64,000 nt of DNA from assembly GCF_001907675.1 (NCBI RefSeq), contig NZ_MPNT01000011.1:123533-187532 (forward strand), read 5' to 3'. The translations under genes were made by a program, and so were the position numbers. Shown one piece after another: positions 57,566-64,000 of this stretch. This DNA comes from Mycobacterium paraffinicum. GTDB taxonomy: Bacteria > Actinomycetota > Actinomycetes > Mycobacteriales > Mycobacteriaceae. Within the stretch, counting starts at the first letter, position 1, and each line of letters starts with the position of its first letter. The notes beneath the pieces were generated by a model. It ran no database searches and had not been told where the DNA came from. It worked only from the letters and a program-made list of their open reading frames with translations.

Positions 57566-58999
57566 ATGGCATCAAACAAGAAGCACACCAACAACACTGG
57601 GTCGGATCATGATGATTGGTTCGAAGACCTCGTCCTATCCCTGGCCAAAGCCACGGGGTACCTGCTGTGGTGGTCGATTCTGTTCCCCGCCCTCAGCATC
57701 CCCATCATCCTCAGCCTGGCAGTCGCCATCAGCCACGGCCCACGCGCGGGCTTGATCACTGCCATCGCGTGCGGTGCTGCCTATGCGGGGTGGGCCTGGC
57801 TAGACCCAGGGTCATTTCAAGCCTGGGTGACCGAACCGGTGCGACACCGCTGGCTGAGCTGGTGGCGCTACAGCCGCAGCTGGGAATCGGTGTGCAGCCT
57901 GCACGGACTCACCGCCCGCCTGGGTGAACGCGCCCTCGTGCCAGCACTACGGTCGGTACAAATCGGCAAGAGTACCGACGTACTGCAGCTGCGCGTGGTG
58001 ACCGGCCAATCCCTGGCTGACTGGCACAGACAAGCCGACGCGCTGGCCGCCGCCTGGCGCGCCGATCGGCTGACGATCACCTCGACCGCGCCCGGGGAAC
58101 TAAAGATCACCGTCATGCGCGGGGATGTCTTGGCGGACCCGATCGCATTGCCCATACCCAACCCGGCCACACGGGTGGATGTGGGGGCGGTGCGGGTTGG
58201 GATCACCGAAACCCGCCACTGGTGGCACCTGCCCCTGCTGGGCCACCACATGCTGATTGCTGGAGCCACTGGGGCCGGCAAAAGCAGCGTGTTGTGGTCA
58301 CTGATCGCCGGCATCGCCCCCGAGGTGAAAAACGGGCTGGTGCGGCTGTGCGTGATCGACCCCAAAGGCGGCATGGAACTGGGCGCCGGGGCACCAATGT
58401 TCACGGTATTCACGCACGATGCCACTGACACCACCGTGCGCCTGTTGCGCCAACTGGTTGACGTAATGCACGCGCGGGCGCACCGGCTACGTGGCAAGAC
58501 TCGCCTGCATACACCCACCCCATCGGAACCTTTATTCGTCGTGGTCATCGATGAGATCGCCGCGCTTACCGCCTACGTCTCCGATCGCAAAATCCGCGCC
58601 GAAATCGAACAACTCCTGGGCCTGCTGCTCTCCCAGGGCCGGGCAGTGGGAATCAGTGTGGTGGCCGCGGTGCAAGACCCGGCAAAAGAGACACTGCCCG
58701 TGCGCCAACTGTTCACCGTGCGGATCGGGCTGCGACTGACCGAAGCCACCCAAACCGCCATGGTTCTCGGCCAGGGAGCAAGGGATGCCGGTGCGGAGTG
58801 CGACCGTATCTCTGATGCAACGCCGGGTGTCGGGTACATGATGATTGATGGCACCGCCCACCCGGTGCGGGTACGGGCATTTCACGTCACTGACCACGAC
58901 ATCACCACTCTGGCAGCACGGTTCCGGGCACCCCGTGCCGCGACCCGCACCAACCAGGCCAATAGCGAGCGCACGAACACCGATCGGGGTCAGCGGTGA
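57566..58999 (+). CDS. FtsK/SpoIIIE-type DNA translocase (AICE transfer protein)
   Basis: The product is 477 residues from the ATG at 57566 (CGGAGAG ribosome-binding site). Two hydrophobic segments lie near the N-terminus (LLWWSILFPALSIPIILSLAV, GLITAIACGAAYAGWAWL). The motor domain follows: Walker A IAGATGAGKSSVLWSLIAGI, VRLCVIDPKGGMELG and Walker B FVVVIDEIAALTAYV. SQGRAVGISVVAAVQDPAKETLPVRQLFTVRIGLRL is typical of TraSA/TraB proteins. These move double-stranded DNA between mycelial or adjacent cells as a hexamer, without a relaxase. It overlaps the replication gene by four bases. Confidence 0.88.
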   Translation: MASNKKHTNNTGSDHDDWFEDLVLSLAKATGYLLWWSILFPALSIPIILSLAVAISHGPRAGLITAIACGAAYAGWAWLDPGSFQAWVTEPVRHRWLSWWRYSRSWESVCSLHGLTARLGERALVPALRSVQIGKSTDVLQLRVVTGQSLADWHRQADALAAAWRADRLTITSTAPGELKITVMRGDVLADPIALPIPNPATRVDVGAVRVGITETRHWWHLPLLGHHMLIAGATGAGKSSVLWSLIAGIAPEVKNGLVRLCVIDPKGGMELGAGAPMFTVFTHDATDTTVRLLRQLVDVMHARAHRLRGKTRLHTPTPSEPLFVVVIDEIAALTAYVSDRKIRAEIEQLLGLLLSQGRAVGISVVAAVQDPAKETLPVRQLFTVRIGLRLTEATQTAMVLGQGARDAGAECDRISDATPGVGYMMIDGTAHPVRVRAFHVTDHDITTLAARFRAPRAATRTNQANSERTNTDRGQR

Positions 59000-60501
59000 C
59001 TACTGCAACGACGGCCCTCGCGCTGGCGTTGCCCGGGATAGCCGCCACAATCGACGCCAACGCGGTGGTGGAGCAGATGGTGCGCCGCGCGTCCTCAATG
59101 GGATTCGAATCCTGGTGGCGGCGCGCGGAATCCGTTGGCTTCTGCGCCCACCCCATTCAACTCACGGGTACAGACGAGTTCGGCCGCGATCGGGTCGTGT
59201 GGACACGGTGCAATAACCGCCGCGCCCAGATCTGCCCGTCGTGCTCGGACCTCTACGCTCGCGACACGTGGCAACTGGTGCACGCTGGCACCGCCGGCGG
59301 CCACCACGACATCCCCGAAGCAGTGGCGGATCGTCCGCAGGTGTTCGTTACCCTGACCGCGCCCAGCTACGGGCCGGTCCACACCACCTCACGTGCAGGC
59401 GACAAGCGCCTCCGGGTGTGCCGCGACCACCACGGGACTGGCCGCTACCGCCGCTGCCCGCATGGAAAACCGCTGTGGTGCAGCACAGCTCACGGAGAAG
59501 CTGACATCCATGTGGGACAGCCGATCTGCGCGGACTGCTACGACTACATCGGGCATGTGCTGTTCACATGGCACATGCCAGAACTGTGGCGACGCTTCAC
59601 CATCACCCTGCGCCGCACACTCCGCCGAGAGCTACGCGCCACGGGCGCCGACCCGGATGCGGTGCGGGTCAGCTTCATCAAAGTCGTCGAATTGCAAGCC
59701 CGGCTCATCCCGCATATTCATGCCCTGATCCGCCTCGACCCGCCCGACGGCGATAACTGCGGCGGTCATTACTGGCAAGCGCCCCTCACAGCCACCGAAC
59801 TGGCCACCATCGTCCAACAGGCCGCTCGAACCGTAGCCGTGACGGTCACCGACCCATCCTCAGATACCGCGACACGGGTGATCAGGTTCGGCACACAAGT
59901 CGACACTCAACCCATCGACAACCGGCACGCTGGCACGGAAAGTCCTGCTGTGCAGGACGATTCACCACACGGCCGGATGTTGCCAGGCCGCCGCGTAGCT
60001 CGCTACCTCGCGAAATACGTCACCAAATCCTTAGCCGACGTAGGGATTAGCGCGCGACGAATCTCCACCGAGGCCATCGCCAACTTGGATGTGTCCGATC
60101 ACGTCCGGGCGATCCTGACCACCATCAGCCAACTCGCCGATAGGGGACTGGCCGGTGTCGGCCGGTGGCTGCACACCCTGGGCTACCGCGGGCACATCAC
60201 CAGCAAATCCCGCCGCTACTCCACCACGATGACCGCGCTGCGGGAACGCCGCGCCACCTGGACACGTGAACAACGTCTGAAAAGCACTGCATACCAACAT
60301 GATTTAGGTTTCGACCCCACCGATAGCGATGATCTGGTGGTGTGGGAGTTCGACCGTGCCGGCCTCACCAGCCTCGGTGATCGCACCCTCGTGAACTCCG
60401 CGGCTCTCCGATGCATAGACGCCCGTCGCATCGGACTGATGGAAGTCCGTGGCAAAGCCCGCAACCAGCGATGGGATTTGCCAGGGGGATGCGATGGCTG
60501 A
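58996..60501 (+). CDS. RepSA-like rolling-circle replication initiator
   Basis: The product is 501 residues. A cysteine cluster lies near the N-terminus (CNNRRAQICPSCSDLYARDTWQL). Rep motif I is PQVFVTLTAPS, the metal-binding HxH motif is LIPHIHALIRLD, and the catalytic tyrosine region is GRRVARYLAKYVTKS. These are the features of RepSA-type initiators of AICEs such as pSAM2. It would nick a double-strand origin and replicate the excised circle. GTG overlaps the translocase stop. An origin was not located, but such elements usually carry it within or near rep. Confidence 0.85.
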   Translation: MTTATTALALALPGIAATIDANAVVEQMVRRASSMGFESWWRRAESVGFCAHPIQLTGTDEFGRDRVVWTRCNNRRAQICPSCSDLYARDTWQLVHAGTAGGHHDIPEAVADRPQVFVTLTAPSYGPVHTTSRAGDKRLRVCRDHHGTGRYRRCPHGKPLWCSTAHGEADIHVGQPICADCYDYIGHVLFTWHMPELWRRFTITLRRTLRRELRATGADPDAVRVSFIKVVELQARLIPHIHALIRLDPPDGDNCGGHYWQAPLTATELATIVQQAARTVAVTVTDPSSDTATRVIRFGTQVDTQPIDNRHAGTESPAVQDDSPHGRMLPGRRVARYLAKYVTKSLADVGISARRISTEAIANLDVSDHVRAILTTISQLADRGLAGVGRWLHTLGYRGHITSKSRRYSTTMTALRERRATWTREQRLKSTAYQHDLGFDPTDSDDLVVWEFDRAGLTSLGDRTLVNSAALRCIDARRIGLMEVRGKARNQRWDLPGGCDG

Positions 60502-60691
60502 CGGATCCCCAACAGCAAATGCCCGGTGCGAGGGTGACGCTCGAATCGCTGCGCCGACGATGTCAGTGGGGGATGTTGAAATTGTCCTGCCCGACCACTA
60601 TCGACTGTCGCGCGAGGCCAACAGCGCGCTGGTACACGTGATAATGGCGGTGCGGGACCGGATGCTCGGATCAGGAAGGGTAGTGGGGTGA
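60494..60691 (+). CDS. small protein upstream of integrase, possible excision factor
   Basis: The product is 65 residues: MADGSPTANARCEGDARIAA, PTMSVGDVEIVLPDHYRLSR, EANSALVHVIMAVRDRMLGS. It overlaps the replication gene by 8 bases and the integrase by 4. The xis position suggests a recombination directionality factor, but no excisionase motif is visible. It may equally be a small Rep accessory. Confidence 0.5.
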   Translation: MADGSPTANARCEGDARIAAPTMSVGDVEIVLPDHYRLSREANSALVHVIMAVRDRMLGSGRVVG

Positions 60692-62334
60692 GTCTGAGGT
60701 TCGCCTTCTATGGCCGAGTGAGCACGGAGGACGCTCAAGATCCGGAGGCGAGCCGCAGCTGGCAGAAGCGGCGGGCCATGGACTTGATCACTCCGCACGG
60801 CGGAGTCCTCGCCGCTGACTACTTCGATGTGGGACAGAGCCGTTCGCTGCCGTGGAAGCGCAGGCCAGAGGCGTCACGTCTCCTTGCTGATGTCGCTTGT
60901 CGGGACCGTAGCTTTGATGCTGTAGTGATCGGGGAACCCGCCCGTGCGTTCTACGGGCCGCAGTTCGCGCTCACCTTCCCTGTCCTCACGCACTACGGCG
61001 TCGGCCTGTGGGTACCCGAGGTCGGCGGAGCGGTTGATCCCGGCTCCGAGGCACACGACCTGGTGATGACTCTGTTCGGTGGCATGAGCAAGGGAGAGCG
61101 CGCTCGAATCCAGATGCGCGTCCGTACCGCGATGTCGGCACTTGCGCAGGACACGGCCAGATATCTCGGTGGTCGACCACCCTACGGTTACCGGCTCGTC
61201 GATGCCGGCCCGCACCCAAACCCTGCTAAGGCCAATCTTGGGCAGCGGCTTCACCGCCTCGAACCTGACCCCGCGACATCTTCGGTTGTCGAGCGGATCT
61301 ACCGCATGTACGCCGACGGAGCGGGCCTGCGCTACATCGCGCAACAGCTCACCGACGATGGCGTGCCGTCACCGAGCCAGTACGACCCGGTGCGGAATCG
61401 TCACCGTGACCCGCGAGGGTGGTCCCATTCGGCGATCCGCGCCATACTCGACAACCCGGCGTACCGCGGTATCCGTGTTTGGGGCAAGCAGGAGAAATAC
61501 GAGGTCCTGGTCAACCCCGACGATGTCGCGGCGGGGTATGAGACTCGCATGCGGTGGCGTGATGAGGCCGACTGGATCGCACCAGATCGCCGCACACATG
61601 AAGCGCTGATTCCCGATGAACTGGTGCAGGCTGTTCGCCTTCGGACGCAGGCACGGCGTGGTCCCGGTCTCGTTTGCAGCAGAGAATCGACAGTGCCGTA
61701 TGCGCTGCGCGGCCTGTTGTTCTGCGCCGCGTGTGGACGGCGGATGCAGGGGGCCGCTCGCGTCGGGAAACGAACGACCCGCATTCTCTACCGTTGTGAG
61801 CTGGGCAAGTCGCGCTCTGTACCTGTGGACCTGAGTGATCATCCGCGCACCGTCTATCTCCGTGAAGACGAGGTGACTGCGCGACTTGACGAATGGATCG
61901 CCAGCCTGGCCGATCCGGAAGACCTCGCACGCGGGCAGGATGTGGACCCGGCAGCCGGCACTGGCTACGCCGCCCTGCAGCGCCAGCTTCGCGAGGCGAA
62001 TGCCAAGGTTGCTGCTTTGGTTAGCGCCGTGGAGTCCGGCGTGGCCGTGGAGGACCTAACCGCCGCATTGCGTCGCCGCACCGCCGAGCGCGACGAGCTG
62101 AAGGCCCGTCTTGAGCAAGCGGAGCGGCCCCGCGTCATGTCTGCGGCACAGATCAGCGAATTGGTCGAGGAACTGGGTGGGCTGTCAGCCGTGCTCGGTG
62201 CGGCGACCGGGGCGGAACGCGCCGAGGTGTACGCGAGCCTGGGGCTCCGCCTTGATTACGATCCGCATCTGCGACAAGTCAAGGCGACGGCCGACTTAAG
62301 TCGTGTCGCCGGATGTGTCCGAGGGGGGACTTGA
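60688..62334 (+). CDS. large serine recombinase (integrase)
   Basis: The product is 548 residues. The catalytic domain starts LRFAFYGRVSTEDAQDPEASRSW with the nucleophile Ser in GRVST. FGGMSKGERARIQMRVRTAM follows, then the recombinase domain (GGRPPYGYRLVDAGPHPNPA, WSHSAIRAILDNPAYRGIRVW). Next come a zinc ribbon (YALRGLLFCAACGRRMQGAA ... YRCELGKS) and a coiled coil (LREANAKVAALVSAVESGVAVEDLTAALRRRTAERDELKARLEQ). It integrates and excises element B. Its last codons (VRGGT and TGA, 62317-62334) lie inside the tRNA-Leu 3' end, the attachment core. The GTG overlaps the preceding stop. Confidence 0.93.
   Translation: MSLRFAFYGRVSTEDAQDPEASRSWQKRRAMDLITPHGGVLAADYFDVGQSRSLPWKRRPEASRLLADVACRDRSFDAVVIGEPARAFYGPQFALTFPVLTHYGVGLWVPEVGGAVDPGSEAHDLVMTLFGGMSKGERARIQMRVRTAMSALAQDTARYLGGRPPYGYRLVDAGPHPNPAKANLGQRLHRLEPDPATSSVVERIYRMYADGAGLRYIAQQLTDDGVPSPSQYDPVRNRHRDPRGWSHSAIRAILDNPAYRGIRVWGKQEKYEVLVNPDDVAAGYETRMRWRDEADWIAPDRRTHEALIPDELVQAVRLRTQARRGPGLVCSRESTVPYALRGLLFCAACGRRMQGAARVGKRTTRILYRCELGKSRSVPVDLSDHPRTVYLREDEVTARLDEWIASLADPEDLARGQDVDPAAGTGYAALQRQLREANAKVAALVSAVESGVAVEDLTAALRRRTAERDELKARLEQAERPRVMSAAQISELVEELGGLSAVLGAATGAERAEVYASLGLRLDYDPHLRQVKATADLSRVAGCVRGGT
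62315..62334. other. right attachment-site copy inside tRNA-Leu
   Basis: GTGTCCGAGGGGGGACTTGA covers the acceptor stem and T-stem of the tRNA gene (minus strand) and the final codons of the integrase. Copies occur at 33941 and 38702 in the same orientation. Confidence 0.8.
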
Positions 62335-62401
62335 ACCCCCACGCCCATTAGTAGGGCACTAGCACCTCAAGCTAGCGCGTCTGCCATTCCGCCACTCGGA
62401 C
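62317..62401 (-). tRNA. tRNA-Leu(GAG)
   Basis: The 85-base cloverleaf is read directly. Acceptor GTCCGAG pairs with CTCGGAC, and the D-arm region is GCGGAATGGCAGACGC. The anticodon stem CTAGC/GCTAG encloses TTGAGGT, so the anticodon is GAG. A long variable arm (TGCCC...GGGCG) is typical of class II tRNA-Leu, and the T-arm is GGGGG-TTCAAGT-CCCCC. The 3' CCA is not encoded. The 3' end is the integration target of the neighbouring element and is restored intact. Confidence 0.95.
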
Positions 62402-62514
62402 AAGACCAACGAGAGTTGGCAGCTAAGGCTAACGGATTGTCGCACGCGCACCCAACCCAGCCGGGTCGCCGGGCATCGAGCCGAGCGGCCTCCGCAATGG
62501 TAGGAAAGGTGGTT

Positions 62515-63861
62515 GTGACCGACCACACCGATCTCCCGACCAACCCGAGTGACGACGTGGTCGAGGTTGTCAGCAGATTGATCCGGTTCGACACCACCAA
62601 CACCGGCGAACCGGAGACGACGCGGGGCGAGGCCGAGTGCGCGCACTGGGTCGCCGAGCAGCTCGCGCAGGTCGGCTATTCGCCGCAATACGTGGAGTCG
62701 GGCGCGCCGGGCCGCGGCAATGTGATCGCCCGACTCGCGGGTGCGGACAGTTCGCGGGGCGCCCTGCTGATCCACGGGCATCTCGACGTGGTGCCCGCCG
62801 AGCCGGCCGAGTGGAGCGTGCACCCGTTCTCCGGCGCGGTCAAGGACGGCTTCGTCTGGGGCCGCGGCGCGGTCGACATGAAGGACATGGTCGGCATGAT
62901 GATCGTGGTGGCCCGGCGGCTGAAGCAGGCCGGGATCGTGCCGCCGCGCGATCTGGTGTTCGCATTCCTGGCCGACGAGGAACACGGTGGCAGCTACGGG
63001 GCCCAGTGGCTTGTCGACAATCAGCCCGACCTCTTCGCGGGCGTGACCGAGGCGATCGGCGAGGTGGGTGGCTTCTCGCTGACCGTGCCGCTCCGCGACG
63101 GCGGCGAACGCCGGCTCTATCTGATCGAGACCGCCGAGAAGGGCCTGTCGTGGATGCGGCTGACCGCCCGCGGTCCGGCCGGACACGGGTCCATGGTGCA
63201 TGACCAGAACGCGGTCACCGCCGTCGCCGCGGCGGTCGCCCGGCTGGGCCGGCACCAGTTTCCGATCGTGCTCACCGACACCGTCGCGCAGTTCCTGGCC
63301 GCCGCCGAGGAGGAGAGCGGCCTGGCGTTCGACGTCGAGTCGGGCGACCTGGCGGGGGCGGTCGACAAGCTCGGCCCGATGGCCCGCATGCTCAAGGCCG
63401 TCCTGCAGGACACCGCCAACCCGACGATGCTCAAGGCCGGCTACAAGGCCAACGTCGTCCCGGCGGTGGCGGAAGCGGTGATCGACTGCCGGATCCTTCC
63501 CGGCCGCAAGGCCGCGTTCGAGGCCGAGGTCGACGAACTGCTCGGCCCGGACGTGACGCGCGAGTGGATCAAAGACTTCTCGTCGTATGAGACGAGCTTC
63601 GACGGTGACCTGGTGGACGCCATGAACGCCGCCGTGTTGGCCCTGGATCCCGATGCCCGGACGGTGCCCTACATGCTGTCCGGCGGTACAGACGCAAAAG
63701 CCTTCGCGCGCTTGGGTATTCGCTGTTTCGGCTTCAGCCCGCTGCGGTTGCCGCCGGACCTCGACTTCACCGCGTTGTTCCATGGTGTCGACGAGCGGGT
63801 ACCCGTGGATGCGCTGAGGTTCGGCACCGAGGTGCTGACTCACTTCCTGACCCACTGCTGA
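62515..63861 (+). CDS. M20/M25/M40 family metallopeptidase (Rv2141c homologue, ArgE/DapE-like)
   Basis: The product is 448 residues, equal in length to Rv2141c. M20 metal ligands are in conserved blocks: LLIHGHLDVVPAEPAEW (His-x-Asp), WGRGAVDMKDMVGMM (bridging Asp), FAFLADEEHGGSYG (catalytic and ligand Glu-Glu), and YMLSGGTDAKAFARLGIRCFGFSP (C-terminal His equivalent region with LFHGVDER). It is a di-zinc peptidase or deacylase of unproven substrate. The GTG start has GGAAAGGTGG five bases upstream; the frame is open from 62416. It marks the return to conserved chromosomal order after the insertion. Confidence 0.9.
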   Translation: MTDHTDLPTNPSDDVVEVVSRLIRFDTTNTGEPETTRGEAECAHWVAEQLAQVGYSPQYVESGAPGRGNVIARLAGADSSRGALLIHGHLDVVPAEPAEWSVHPFSGAVKDGFVWGRGAVDMKDMVGMMIVVARRLKQAGIVPPRDLVFAFLADEEHGGSYGAQWLVDNQPDLFAGVTEAIGEVGGFSLTVPLRDGGERRLYLIETAEKGLSWMRLTARGPAGHGSMVHDQNAVTAVAAAVARLGRHQFPIVLTDTVAQFLAAAEEESGLAFDVESGDLAGAVDKLGPMARMLKAVLQDTANPTMLKAGYKANVVPAVAEAVIDCRILPGRKAAFEAEVDELLGPDVTREWIKDFSSYETSFDGDLVDAMNAAVLALDPDARTVPYMLSGGTDAKAFARLGIRCFGFSPLRLPPDLDFTALFHGVDERVPVDALRFGTEVLTHFLTHC

Positions 63862-63895
63862 ACGACACCTAACGAAAGGACTCTCAATGACGATG

Positions 63896-64000
63896 TCAAG
63901 CCGCCGACTGAGTGATCGGGGGTGAGTCGGGTTGCCAGGTGCGGTTGTCGCGGATGAGTGCGTAGAGGACGTTGGTGCGGCGTCGGGCCAGGCAGATGGT
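63896..64000 (-). CDS. IS110-family transposase, C-terminal end (runs off the window)
   Basis: The minus strand reads TICLARRRTNVLYALIRDNR and TWQPDSPPITQSAA to a TGA at 63896. LARRRTNVLYALIRDxRTWQP is the common C-terminus of IS110-type (DEDD) transposases, whose catalytic Ser-containing domain would lie outside the window. Just left of it, GAAAGGACTCTCAATGACG looks like the ribosome-binding site and first codons (ATG at 63887) of the next chromosomal gene, expected to be the Rv2140c homologue (PEBP family, starting MTT). The element appears to have inserted within its first codons. Confidence 0.65.
   Translation of the reverse strand, partial: TICLARRRTNVLYALIRDNRTWQPDSPPITQSAA

Noticed and set aside
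33544..62314. CRISPR array in the inserted region
   Set aside because: The repeats seen (65, 20 and 15 bp) are tandem or paired without regular spacers; no cas genes.

Overview
The window reads as a slow-growing, high-GC Mycobacterium, probably close to the M. avium complex. The species is inferred; the genus is well supported by gene order. Bases 1-33543 follow the M. tuberculosis Rv2179c to Rv2143 block almost gene for gene: exoribonuclease AS, aroG, pknL/Rv2175c, mptA, idsA2, an MTHFR-like gene, lppM, a GNAT gene, then the complete division and cell-wall (dcw) cluster mraZ-rsmH-ftsL-pbpB-murE-murF-mraY-murD-ftsW-murG-murC-ftsQ-ftsZ, and yfiH-yggS-sepF-yggT-wag31. Most dcw genes overlap by 4 bases (ATGA or GTGA), so they form one translationally coupled unit. 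It is broken only by a divergent tetR/O-methyltransferase pair between pbpB and murE, with a perfect 34-bp palindrome as operator.

Bases 33941-62316 are an inserted region. Its right end lies in the 3' end of a tRNA-Leu(GAG) gene (62317-62401, minus strand). The chromosome resumes at 62515 with the homologue of Rv2141c. Copies of the tRNA 3' end occur at 33941 and 38702, and the right flanks of those two copies also match each other. I read this as two elements accreted in tandem at one attachment site. Element A (33941-38702) has no integrase. It carries a MenA/MenT (AbiE-type) toxin-antitoxin pair and a 925-residue protein with an N-terminal PD-(D/E)xK-like nuclease, a central STAND/NB-ARC ATPase and a helical C-terminus, a likely antiphage protein. 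Element B (38702-62316) has the backbone of an actinomycete integrative and conjugative element (AICE): XRE regulator, Nudix hydrolase, HD protein, FtsK/TraB-like translocase, RepSA-like replication initiator and a large serine integrase.

The cargo of element B is a stress module. It holds a glycosyltransferase and a glycogen-debranching-type enzyme behind a nearly perfect CIRCE (HrcA) operator, a small heat-shock protein (Hsp20), an MFS transporter and an HspR-like MerR regulator. Around these lies decay: a frameshifted DsbE/MPT53-like thioredoxin, a small gene with an internal stop, a second MFS copy broken by an IS256-family element and an ISL3-like remnant, a frameshifted PAS-ANTAR gene and a frameshifted DUF6262-like gene. 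An apparently intact IS21-family element with a target duplication has also entered. At the far right an IS110-family transposase reaches to within a few bases of a start codon that is probably that of the Rv2140c homologue.
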